A program made the position numbers and the translations under genes. From Salinimicrobium sp035607535 (GTDB lineage: Bacteria; Bacteroidota; Bacteroidia; Flavobacteriales; Flavobacteriaceae), in contig NZ_JAYDZX010000017.1 in the NCBI RefSeq assembly GCF_035607535.1, positions 186,001 through 250,000 on the forward strand: a stretch of DNA of 64,000 nucleotides, given 5' to 3'. Shown here piece by piece: positions 45,152 to 52,160 of the stretch (the stretch's first letter is position 1; the number at the start of each line of letters is the position of its first letter). The notes beneath the pieces were generated by a model. The model was not told the origin of the DNA and searched no databases. It saw only the letters and a list, made by a program, of their open reading frames with translations.

Positions 45152-45184
45152 TTTGGAGCAATAAAAACTTTCAATATATATTTG
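45152..45184 (+). promoter_or_regulatory. Promoter of the tRNA-Gly locus
   Basis: TTTG at 45152-45155, 21 bases, then TATATTTG at 45177-45184: both Bacteroidota elements match with ideal spacing. Transcription should start near 45188, upstream of the decayed tRNA fragment and the intact tRNA. Confidence 0.72.
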
Positions 45185-45199
45185 CAGAGCAATACCAAC

Positions 45200-45240
45200 G
45201 CGGGAGTAGCTTCCCGAGTCCTCGGGAGTAGAGTGTAAGT
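45200..45240 (+). pseudogene. Decayed 5' fragment of tRNA-Gly
   Basis: The first 12 bases GCGGGAGTAGCT equal the start of the intact tRNA-Gly at 45271, and TAGAGTGTAAG resembles its TAGAGCGTCAG. Between them the D-loop bases are replaced by a palindrome TCCCGAG-TC-CTCGGGA (45212-45227). No anticodon or T arm follows, so it is a remnant. Confidence 0.6.
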
Positions 45241-45270
45241 CATCCCGATTATGCAACAAGAATTTAAAAG

Positions 45271-45343
45271 GCGGGAGTAGCTCAGTTGGTAGAGCGTCAG
45301 CCTTCCAAGCTGAATGTCGCCGGTTCGAACCCGGTCTCCCGCT
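45271..45343 (+). tRNA. tRNA-Gly (TCC)
   Basis: 73 bases with a full cloverleaf: acceptor arms GCGGGAG / CTCCCGC, D loop AGTTGGTAG, anticodon stem TCAGC / GCTGA with loop CTTCCAA and anticodon TCC at 45304-45306, and T arm CCGGTTCGAACCCGG. The CCA end is not encoded. Followed by its own terminator. Confidence 0.97.
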
Positions 45344-45345
45344 CA

Positions 45346-45374
45346 AAGCCTCGTCGAAAGACGGGGCTTTTTTT
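45346..45374 (+). terminator. Terminator after tRNA-Gly
   Basis: AAGCCTCGTC, loop GAAA, GACGGGGCTT, then a run of T. A ten-pair stem with one G-T pair, directly after the tRNA. Confidence 0.9.
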
Positions 45375-45376
45375 AT

Positions 45377-45447
45377 GCGGGAGAACGTGTGAGAAGCCTG
45401 TTCTGAGTCCCCAGATTTCGGGATCGAAGGGAACCCGGTCTCCGGCT
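45377..45447 (+). pseudogene. Degenerate second tRNA-Gly copy
   Basis: It starts GCGGGAG like the intact tRNA and ends GAACCCGGTCTCCGGCT, nearly the same as its 3' end GAACCCGGTCTCCCGCT. The central D and anticodon arms cannot be recognised and the acceptor no longer pairs fully. It is followed at 45448-45478 by a mutated copy of the tRNA terminator (AAAGCCTCGTCGTAAGATGGGGCTTCTTT), so the duplicated unit included tRNA plus terminator. Confidence 0.7.
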
Positions 45448-45614
45448 CAAAGCCTCGTCGTAAGATGGGGCTTCTTTGTTCCGCATATTTCCTTTTAACC
45501 AGCTTCACAATTTTTTCAAGATCTACTCGGGAATGTTAATGTTTTATTTAAAAGGGAAGCATCTGCTCTTATTCTTTGTAATTTGATTTAAAATTGATTC
45601 AAAAACCCTACGGA

Positions 45615-45812
45615 ATGAGACAGATAAATCCACTTTTCCTTACCGGTACACTGGGAATGCTCTTCACTTCCATGTTCCACATCTTAATGGCTGCCATGAC
45701 TTCTGAAGAAACTGCTGCGGCAGCTTTTTGGATGCTTTATCCGGTTTTTGCCGTGGTACTTATTGCCGGGACTTTGGTGATGATGAAAAGAAAACAAGCC
45801 GTTAAAGAATAA
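45615..45812 (+). CDS. Small two-helix membrane protein
   Basis: 65 residues from the ATG at 45615 (an in-frame TTG at 45594 would add seven). Two hydrophobic segments at about 6-24 and 36-54 and a basic C-terminus KRKQAVKE suggest two membrane helices. No domain recognised. It sits alone between the tRNA-Gly locus and a GNAT gene; a -7-like box with wrong spacing lies upstream. Confidence 0.6.
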   Translation: MRQINPLFLTGTLGMLFTSMFHILMAAMTSEETAAAAFWMLYPVFAVVLIAGTLVMMKRKQAVKE

Positions 45813-45819
45813 ATTCAGC

Positions 45820-45827
45820 TAAATTTG
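45820..45827 (+). promoter_or_regulatory. -7 box before the 271-residue GNAT gene
   Basis: TAAATTTG, exact TAnnTTTG, ending 19 bases before the ATG. Directly after it, GAGCCG (45827-45832) and CGGCTC (45841-45846) form a six-pair stem that touches the start codon. No clear -33 element. Confidence 0.5.
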
Positions 45828-45846
45828 AGCCGCTAATTTTCGGCTC

Positions 45847-46662
45847 ATGAAGATCAAAAATCTTGCTTCTACTCCTTTTGATGAGGTATTAGCCTCTTTC
45901 CTCGCCGCTTTTAAAAACTACTTTGTGGAACTTCCCACGGATAAGTCCTACTGGGAAAAGCGATTTATCAATGCACGGGTTGACTGGGAGCTTTCCTATG
46001 GGATGTTTGACGGGGAGAAATTGGTTGGCTACATCATAAGTGCAGTTGACAATCACCTAGGATACCTTACCGCTTATAATACAGGAACCGGTGTTCTAAC
46101 AGAATATCGGGGAAGAGGAATAGTAGACAACCTTTATGAACATGCACTGCCACTTTTGAAGGAGCGGGGAATAGAAAAATGTCTGCTGGAAGTGATCTGT
46201 GAAAATGAAAGAGCCATAAAAGTATATGAACGTATTGGTTTTAGATCGACACGAAGCCTTCGCAGCTTTACCGGAACTATACCCGAAGTTCCTTCTGAGA
46301 ATACCCTTCAAAAATGTCATTTTTCGCAGGCAATTGAAAGCGGACTTTACAAATCAAAACACTATTCCTGGGATAATACAGCAGAAGCAGTAGTTATGAT
46401 GTCTGAAGAAGTTCAGACCTGGTGCATTGGAAATAAAATCTCTCCCGATGCTTATTTGGTAATTGATAAAACCGGAAATATTCTTCAGCTGGAGAGTAAA
46501 GATGATAACTATGAACGGCTTCTTGGTTCGGCAGCTGTAATTGCAAAAGATGTAAAATTGAAGAATGTAGATTCAGAAAGAACTGAACTGATAAAGACTC
46601 TTCAAAAATGGCATTTTTTGAACCCTGTGAACCAGTACGAGATGGAAATGTTCATCGTCTAA
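45847..46662 (+). CDS. GNAT family N-acetyltransferase with C-terminal extension
   Basis: 271 residues. The N-terminal half is a GNAT domain with TGVLTEYRGRGIVDNLYEHALPLL near 82-105 (R-G-R-G-I) and CENERAIKVYERIGFRSTRSL. The C-terminal half (about 160-271) resembles the GNAT-like second domain of some two-domain proteins but lacks a clear CoA loop. Two exact copies of the dispersed palindrome lie in the coding sequence and code for QKCHF (about 155-159) and QKWHF (about 253-257), each preceded by TL. Substrate unknown. Confidence 0.82.
   Translation: MKIKNLASTPFDEVLASFLAAFKNYFVELPTDKSYWEKRFINARVDWELSYGMFDGEKLVGYIISAVDNHLGYLTAYNTGTGVLTEYRGRGIVDNLYEHALPLLKERGIEKCLLEVICENERAIKVYERIGFRSTRSLRSFTGTIPEVPSENTLQKCHFSQAIESGLYKSKHYSWDNTAEAVVMMSEEVQTWCIGNKISPDAYLVIDKTGNILQLESKDDNYERLLGSAAVIAKDVKLKNVDSERTELIKTLQKWHFLNPVNQYEMEMFIV
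46310..46324. repeat. AAAAATGTCATTTTT palindrome, first copy in the GNAT gene
   Basis: An exact copy in frame, coding for QKCHF with neighbouring bases. Left flank CCCTTC is the same as at 43175. Confidence 0.93.
46604..46618. repeat. AAAAATGGCATTTTT palindrome, second copy in the GNAT gene
   Basis: An exact core with central G, 294 bases after the first copy, in the same reading frame (QKWHF). Flanks are CTCTTC and TGAACC. Confidence 0.93.
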
Positions 46663-46711
46663 AACTTGGGCAAGAATCCAGGAATAAAAAAAGAATTAAA
46701 TCTTCAGGAAC

Positions 46712-47308
46712 ATGAAATCCCAACAATATCCTCCCAATTTGTTACCCGTAGATGGGAAAAGTTTCTACTTCGGAAGGATCCTGAGCAAGGAAGAGGAGGA
46801 AAATTTTTTCATGGAATTGATGAAAAAAGTTGATTGGAAGCATGACGAGGTTTTGATCTTCGGAAAAAAGATCACTACCGCCCGAAAGACTGCCTGGTAT
46901 GGAGACAGAGAGTTCGAATATACCTACTCAAAAATGACAAAAAAGGCAAGGCTTTGGATTCCGGAGCTATCGCCACTGAAGCAGAGGGTAGAGCAGGAGA
47001 CAGGCCTGGAATTCAATTCCTGTTTGCTCAACCTGTACCACAGCGGGGAAGAAGGTATGTCCTGGCATTCTGATGCCGAAGCAGAGTTAGGGCCTGAACC
47101 TGCAATAGCTTCCCTGAGCCTGGGAATAGAAAGAAGGTTCGTGTTCAAACACAAAAAATCAGGAGAAAAAATAGAGCTTCAGCTGGAACCGGGAAGTCTT
47201 CTGCTCATGGCTGGAAAAACTCAGAAATACTGGTTACACAGCCTTCCGAAGTCAAAGAAGATAAAGGAGCCGAGGATCAACCTCACCTTCAGAAATATTA
47301 AAAAATAG
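46712..47308 (+). CDS. alkB: AlkB-like Fe(II)/2-oxoglutarate-dependent dioxygenase
   Basis: 198 residues, cytosolic; expected to reverse alkylation damage in DNA or RNA by oxidative demethylation. Iron ligands are HSD in MSWHSDAEAELGP near residue 112 and the later histidine in WLHSLPKS near 176; the 2-oxoglutarate-binding arginines are in EPRINLTFR. The nucleotide-recognition region includes ARKTAWYGDREFEYTYS. It resembles ALKBH2/3-type proteins more than E. coli AlkB. The 3' end overlaps the convergent glsA by 11 bases. Confidence 0.9.
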   Translation: MKSQQYPPNLLPVDGKSFYFGRILSKEEEENFFMELMKKVDWKHDEVLIFGKKITTARKTAWYGDREFEYTYSKMTKKARLWIPELSPLKQRVEQETGLEFNSCLLNLYHSGEEGMSWHSDAEAELGPEPAIASLSLGIERRFVFKHKKSGEKIELQLEPGSLLLMAGKTQKYWLHSLPKSKKIKEPRINLTFRNIKK

Positions 47309-48227
47309 AAAATCCGGTTAGGGTGGTAAGGCGTTCCAGGGAAGCCATGCCTAAAGCCGAATTACCTTTAGGATTGAGCGGCGGACTCCAAACGGCTACC
47401 GCAAACCTATCGGGGTGAACAGCAACAATCCCGCCACCAACGCCACTTTTCCCCGGGAGACCAACTTCAAAACTGAATTCGCCCGCTTCATCATAAAATC
47501 CGCAGGTTTGCATGAGAGCGTTAATCCTTTTCACCTGCCGGCCGGTAAGGAATTCTCTGTCAGATTCTATTGTGGTACCGTTGTTGGCAAAAATGATAAA
47601 AGCGTTAGCCAATTCCTTACAGGACATGGCAATGGAGCATTGGTGAAAGTAGAAATCCAGCACCTCTTCAACGTCATTCTCAATATTCCCAAAAGACTTG
47701 AGATAATTTACAATTGCGTAGTTCCTGTAGCCTTCAGATCTTTCGGATGCAGCCACTACGGGATCATAATCAATACTGGAATTGCCGGTGATCTCGTGCA
47801 AAAACGCCAGTAGAGACGCTTTGGCATTACTAAAAGAAGAGACCAGAACATCGGCCACTACAAGGGCGCCGGCGTTGATATAAGGATTTCTGGGAATACC
47901 CGAATCGTTTTCCAGTTGCGACAAGGAATTGAACGGATCTCCCGAAGGCTCTACGCCCACGCGATTCCACAATTTATCACCCATTACCTTCATCGCCAGG
48001 GAAAGGGTGAAAACTTTTGAAATGGATTGAATGGAGAAACGTTCTTCGCTATCCCCAAAGCAATAGTTGTTTCCCTGCAGGTCATAAAGATGCATTCCGT
48101 ATTTTGAAGAAGGCACTTTGGCCAGTTCCGGAATATAGGAGGCCACCTTACCAGACCTTGGTTTGTTGATGAACTCCTGCTTTATCTGGTCGAGGATCTT
48201 TTGATATTCTACATTATGTGAGGTCAT
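47298..48227 (-). CDS. glsA: Glutaminase
   Basis: Converts glutamine to glutamate and ammonia in the cytosol. 309 residues from ATG 48227, close to the family norm; a longer start at 48287 adds 20 residues with no likeness and would lie deep in pepE. The serine-dependent beta-lactamase-like active site is SIQSISKVF (S-x-x-K) near residue 66. Other signatures are NPYINAGAL, SCKELANAF and GLPGKSGVGGGIVAV. The start overlaps the pepE stop by 14 bases, so the two are cotranscribed. Confidence 0.94.
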   Translation of the reverse strand: MTSHNVEYQKILDQIKQEFINKPRSGKVASYIPELAKVPSSKYGMHLYDLQGNNYCFGDSEERFSIQSISKVFTLSLAMKVMGDKLWNRVGVEPSGDPFNSLSQLENDSGIPRNPYINAGALVVADVLVSSFSNAKASLLAFLHEITGNSSIDYDPVVAASERSEGYRNYAIVNYLKSFGNIENDVEEVLDFYFHQCSIAMSCKELANAFIIFANNGTTIESDREFLTGRQVKRINALMQTCGFYDEAGEFSFEVGLPGKSGVGGGIVAVHPDRFAVAVWSPPLNPKGNSALGMASLERLTTLTGFSIF

Positions 48228-48921
48228 TAAGCAGGGTTTCCGGTTCAACTTCATATGGATCCTGGCCGGCTTCAAAAATGCGTGCATTGAGCATCCCCTT
48301 TAGCCTGATGTCCTTCCCTTTGACTTCGAGCCAGCTTCCCTCCCGCAGGCCAACCACCGGTGGCGTATTAAAATTATGGAATTCTTTAATGCGGGTTTCT
48401 CTTGTTTCTCCTTTATGAGTGGACTTAGGATCTGGATCGAGGTAGTGCGGATTAATATTGAAAGGTACTGCGCCCAATGTGGTAAAGGATGGGGGATAGA
48501 CAATAGGCATATCGTTGGTGGTCTTCATGCTGAGACCGGCGATATTAGTTCCCGCACTGGTGCCCATGTATGGAGCACCATTATTAATTCTCTCCTTTAG
48601 CACCGGGATGAGGTCATAATTATAAAGCTGTTGTACAAGCAGGAAAGTATTTCCGCCGCCTGTGAAAAAACCTTCAGCCTTTCTAATGGCTTCAGCTGGA
48701 GTATCAAAATCATGAATTCCCTTAATTCCCAGACCCGCCTTTTCAAAAGCTTTTTGAGCTGTCGAGGTGTATTCATCATGAGTGATCCCGCCGGGGCGAG
48801 CATAAGGAATAAACAGGATCTCGGTGCAGCCCGAAAAATGGCTTTTTAGAGTAGGAATCAAATATTCGAGGTATTCCTGGCCGTGCAGGGTCGAGGTACT
48901 GGCGAGGAGGAGGTTTTTCAT
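48214..48921 (-). CDS. pepE: Dipeptidase E (alpha-aspartyl dipeptidase)
   Basis: Serine peptidase of family S51 that cleaves dipeptides with N-terminal aspartate. 235 residues, as expected. The nucleophile is the serine in MGTSAGTNIAG near residue 122; GGGNTFLLVQQLY lies before it and GLREGSWLEV near 200. Function in amino-acid recycling fits the coupled glutaminase gene downstream. Confidence 0.93.
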   Translation of the reverse strand: MKNLLLASTSTLHGQEYLEYLIPTLKSHFSGCTEILFIPYARPGGITHDEYTSTAQKAFEKAGLGIKGIHDFDTPAEAIRKAEGFFTGGGNTFLLVQQLYNYDLIPVLKERINNGAPYMGTSAGTNIAGLSMKTTNDMPIVYPPSFTTLGAVPFNINPHYLDPDPKSTHKGETRETRIKEFHNFNTPPVVGLREGSWLEVKGKDIRLKGMLNARIFEAGQDPYEVEPETLLNDLT

Positions 48922-49005
48922 CTTTCAAAAATTAGTAAGGATTGTAAAATTAAGAAAACTCGCAGAGGGATGTTTTAAAATTTGGCCAATTCTCGGCTGG
49001 ATTTA

Positions 49006-49042
49006 TGATTCAAGATTCAAAGTTCAGGATTTAGAATTCAAT
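49006..49042. repeat. Degenerate TTCA-type short repeats
   Basis: Repeated variants of GATTCAA / AGTTCAG / AATTCAA in an AT-rich gap of 262 bases between pepE and the next gene. No coding or structural signal otherwise in this gap. Confidence 0.5.
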
Positions 49043-49183
49043 TTCTAATCAGTGGAGTTTTCAGGAAGGATTGAATTTTTTGAAGTGCGTCATTATCCCC
49101 TGGCCACTGAATTTAACTAAAGTTTAGTCGGGGATTAGATTTTTATAAAGATTTGATTTTGTTTCTTTAAGAAAACAGCCAAT

Positions 49184-49969
49184 ATGAAATCCCTTCTAAA
49201 GTTATTTTTTTTGTTTATTTCTTTTACTGCTCTGGGCCAGGACAGGGTGCAGATCACGGGGAATATTACCCCGCCAATTGGTGAAAGTGCAGAAGGTATT
49301 TCGATCATTAACCGCACTGCAAAAACAGCGACCATCGCCGATGAGTCGGGGAGTTTCAATATTAGGGTGGCTGCAGGAGATACTCTCTTCTTTTCTGCCT
49401 TACAGTTTCAGAACTTTTCGGTTTTAATAGATGAAGGGGTGGTGGAAAACGGACGGTTGAAGGTTTTCATGTCTGAAGCGGTTACAGAGCTTCCGGAAGT
49501 CGTGGTCACTCCTTATGATCTTTCGGGGAATGTAAGGGTAGATGTGGCTATTATTCCAGTGGTAACGGTAGATCTTCCTACCAAACCGGCTGCCGAAATT
49601 AATCCTTATGAACACACCTTTAGGCCCGATTCGCTTGTATCACCTGCCAATGCCGCTATGCGCAGCGGAATGATCTACAGCGGAATGGATTTCGCCAATA
49701 TCTTCAGGAACATCTTCACTTCCCGCGATGTAATGACCACAGTGGGAGAAGAGGAAGAACTGGATGAACAGGTGCTGCTTTTATATGAGGATGATTTCTT
49801 TATGGAACACCTGAATATTTCTGAGGACAACATCAGGGAGTTCATCTATTTTGCTGAAGATAACGGTCTGACTCCTGAAATGCTGGAGCCGGATAATGAG
49901 ATGCTCCTGGTTGAATTTTTAGTAGCTCAAAGCCAGAAATACAAACAACGGAAGGCAGGGAATAAATAG
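49184..49969 (+). CDS. Secreted CarboxypepD_reg-like domain protein (first of a tandem pair)
   Basis: 261 residues with a signal peptide ending near LGQ (residue 19). Residues about 23-105 form a carboxypeptidase-regulatory-like beta sandwich (VQITGNI, IADESGSFNIRVAAGDTLFFSALQF, TELPEVVVTPYDLSGN), the domain that starts TonB-dependent receptors, but no barrel follows. The C-terminal half is acidic with ISEDNIREFIYF and a helical end. Paralog of the next gene, 76 bases downstream, sharing the VTPYDLSGN/IRPHDLSGD motif. Probably periplasmic or surface-exposed; function unknown. Confidence 0.8.
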   Translation: MKSLLKLFFLFISFTALGQDRVQITGNITPPIGESAEGISIINRTAKTATIADESGSFNIRVAAGDTLFFSALQFQNFSVLIDEGVVENGRLKVFMSEAVTELPEVVVTPYDLSGNVRVDVAIIPVVTVDLPTKPAAEINPYEHTFRPDSLVSPANAAMRSGMIYSGMDFANIFRNIFTSRDVMTTVGEEEELDEQVLLLYEDDFFMEHLNISEDNIREFIYFAEDNGLTPEMLEPDNEMLLVEFLVAQSQKYKQRKAGNK

Positions 49970-50045
49970 CGGGTTTATGTCTCCATTCTGAAAGCAGTAG
50001 TTGGAATATTGCAATTTCTTACCAGATTTTTCCTTTCTTTAGAAG

Positions 50046-50855
50046 ATGAAGAAGCTTCTCCTTTTAATTTCTTTCATTTTTTTAAATATTTCTGCAGCTC
50101 AATCCCAGGAGCGGGTAGAGGTAACCGGAACAATTATAGTTCCTGCAGGACATTCTCCCGGCTCCATCCACGTCTACAACAAATCTACTGGTAAGGGAAG
50201 TGTTTCTGATTCTGGAGGTAACTTCGAAATACGGGTTATAGAGGGCGATTCGATATATTTTTCGGCATTGCAATTCAAAGAACAACTTGTCGTAGTAGAT
50301 GCTGAAGTCGAAAAAAGAGGTAGGCTGGTAGTGGAGATCCTGGTCGGTGTCAACGAACTTCCGGAGGTGGTAATTCGGCCGCATGATCTTTCAGGAGATC
50401 TTGAAATAGATGCAGAAAATATTGAAACGCAGGACCTCTTTCTGCCTACCATGACTGCATTTTCTATTAATGATTACGATTGGGAGTGGAGGGCAGATGC
50501 TCAAACCGGGGTTGTAAATGCTGCCATGCCATCAAGTACAGGTATGAAAAATGGTGCAAATCTTAAGGCGCTTTTTGGAGAAGCGATCAGTCTGCTATTG
50601 CCTCCGAAAAAGGTCAAGAGTCCGGCACCTTCTCAACGCAATAACATTGGACTTATTAAACTGGAGCGGGAAATAAGGAGCCGATATGATGAGATCTTTT
50701 TTAAGGATGTATTGAATATTTCTACAGAAAGCATCAGTGACTTCATAGAATTTCTGGATTCAAAAGGATTCTCTGCCGACCTCCTTGAAAAAGAAAGAGA
50801 GCTGGAGCTGATTGAGCTATTGATATTGAGGAGTAGGGAATTTGCAGAAGTTTAA
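50046..50855 (+). CDS. Secreted CarboxypepD_reg-like domain protein (second of a tandem pair)
   Basis: 269 residues, signal peptide about 1-20 (AAQSQ). The same layout as the preceding gene: VEVTGTI, SVSDSGGNFEIRVIEGDSIYFSALQF, NELPEVVIRPHDLSGD in the first 120 residues, then an acidic helical part ending LDSKGFSADLLEKERELELIELLI. The FFKDVLNISTESISDFIEF segment parallels MEHLNISEDNIREFIYF of its neighbour. It probably arose by tandem duplication; function unknown. Confidence 0.8.
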   Translation: MKKLLLLISFIFLNISAAQSQERVEVTGTIIVPAGHSPGSIHVYNKSTGKGSVSDSGGNFEIRVIEGDSIYFSALQFKEQLVVVDAEVEKRGRLVVEILVGVNELPEVVIRPHDLSGDLEIDAENIETQDLFLPTMTAFSINDYDWEWRADAQTGVVNAAMPSSTGMKNGANLKALFGEAISLLLPPKKVKSPAPSQRNNIGLIKLEREIRSRYDEIFFKDVLNISTESISDFIEFLDSKGFSADLLEKERELELIELLILRSREFAEV

Positions 50856-50966
50856 TCGCAAACTATTAAGATGAACCATTCACTTTTGACCCGAAAAAGG
50901 TTTTCCAACACTAAGAGTAACTATCGAAATCTCGACACAATTTTCGTCACAATGTAAAAACAAAAA

Positions 50967-50999
50967 ATCCTAACTACTTTAAAAGTATGTAGTTAGGAT
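50967..50999 (-). terminator. Terminator of tRNA-Arg, probably bidirectional
   Basis: ATCCTAACTAC and its complement GTAGTTAGGAT enclose an 11-base loop. T runs follow on both strands (CTTTTTTT on the plus strand, TTTTTTG on the minus strand). Confidence 0.85.
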
Positions 51000-51008
51000 C
51001 TTTTTTTG

Positions 51009-51082
51009 TGACCTCGCCAGGATTCAAACCTGGAACCTTCTGAGCCGTAATCAGATGCGCTATTCAGTTGCGCCACGAGGCC
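51009..51082 (-). tRNA. tRNA-Arg (ACG)
   Basis: 74 bases on the minus strand: acceptor GGCCTCG / CGAGGTC with discriminator A, D loop with AACTGAATAG, anticodon stem TCTGA / TCAGA with loop TTACGGC (anticodon ACG), and T arm CCAGGTTTGAATCCTGG. The CCA end is not encoded. Confidence 0.96.
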
Positions 51083-51165
51083 TTGTACTTTCGCCTGCTC
51101 CCTACTAAAAGAAGAAGGCCTGCACGCCGATGCAAAAGGTTATAACCATTTTCCGTAGGCGGGTG

Positions 51166-51173
51166 CAAATATA
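51166..51173 (-). promoter_or_regulatory. -7 box for tRNA-Arg
   Basis: The minus strand reads TATATTTG, an exact match, about 84 bases upstream of the tRNA 5' end. The rest of the 307-base gap (51083-51389) shows no gene or hairpin of note. Confidence 0.5.
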
Positions 51174-51389
51174 GACCATTTTGGAAAAAAGGAAAACTAT
51201 TTCAGCTGAAATAAAAATTTTTTTTGCCATCTGCAGGATTGTAGCATTTTCTCTCTACATTAATTTTCCACTTGCTCGATTAAGAAACTTTTAAGATTTT
51301 GGCTACTTCATTTGCTTAAGGAGAAATGTAGCACTTGTTGATGTGGAGAAACTAACCTGAAGCTTTATAATTTACAGTCTGAGCTGCCA

Positions 51390-52139
51390 ATGATCCTAAG
51401 ATTATTCGCTTTCATTTTCTTTATTTCCATTCCTGCTTTCTCTCAAGAAACTGCAGTGGAAAAAAAATTTCTCCTTGGAAAATTTGATTACAAACAATCG
51501 GGCGATTTCGTAAAGGTGGATCCAGAGTATGCGGATAAAACCATTTACTTAAATTCCGTGGTTTATACAGCTTTTAAGGAAATGCATCGTGCAGCTTCAA
51601 AAGATGGTATTGATCTGAAAATACTCTCGGGCACTCGCAGTTTTGAAGAGCAAAAGAAGATTTGGGAATATAAGTGGCGAAAACTGGTAAGTCTCTCTCC
51701 TTTAGAAAGAGCCAAATCCATTCTTGTCTATAGTGCTATGCCTTCCACCTCCCGTCATCACTGGGGAACAGACATAGACCTGAACTACCTTGAAAATTGT
51801 CATTTTGAAGAGGGTAAGGGTAAAGCTGTTTACGAATGGCTGGTGAAAAATGCTGCAGAATTCGGATTTCATCAGGTATATACTTCTCAGGAGTTCGGCC
51901 GAAAAGGATATCACGAGGAAAAATGGCACTGGTCTTACCTGCCAATAGCTTCTAAGTTTCTGTCGTTGTATAACGCTGTGATCAGCAGCCGAGAGATCAC
52001 GGGATTTGCAGGTAGTGAGCTGGCAGAGGAGATAAAGATCATCCAGGAGTATGTGAACGGAATTCCAACTCATCTTCTGGAGCCTCTTCCTACTGCGATT
52101 TTTACTAAAGCGATTGTTCAGCTACAGGAAGCCGAATAA
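51390..52139 (+). CDS. M15 family D-alanyl-D-alanine carboxypeptidase (VanY-like)
   Basis: 249 residues with a signal peptide (about 1-19, AFSQE). A zinc peptidase of the M15B/VanY type: SGTRSFEEQKKIWEYKW near 85, the zinc ligands in SRHHWGTDIDLN near 126 (His and Asp), and the catalytic Glu plus third ligand His in EEKWHWSYLP near 188. It trims the terminal D-Ala from peptidoglycan stems in the periplasm. A degenerate form of the dispersed palindrome (AAAATTGTCATTTT) codes ENCHF at about 51793-51806. Confidence 0.9.
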   Translation: MILRLFAFIFFISIPAFSQETAVEKKFLLGKFDYKQSGDFVKVDPEYADKTIYLNSVVYTAFKEMHRAASKDGIDLKILSGTRSFEEQKKIWEYKWRKLVSLSPLERAKSILVYSAMPSTSRHHWGTDIDLNYLENCHFEEGKGKAVYEWLVKNAAEFGFHQVYTSQEFGRKGYHEEKWHWSYLPIASKFLSLYNAVISSREITGFAGSELAEEIKIIQEYVNGIPTHLLEPLPTAIFTKAIVQLQEAE

Positions 52140-52160
52140 AGAGAGATAACTAAGGAACCT

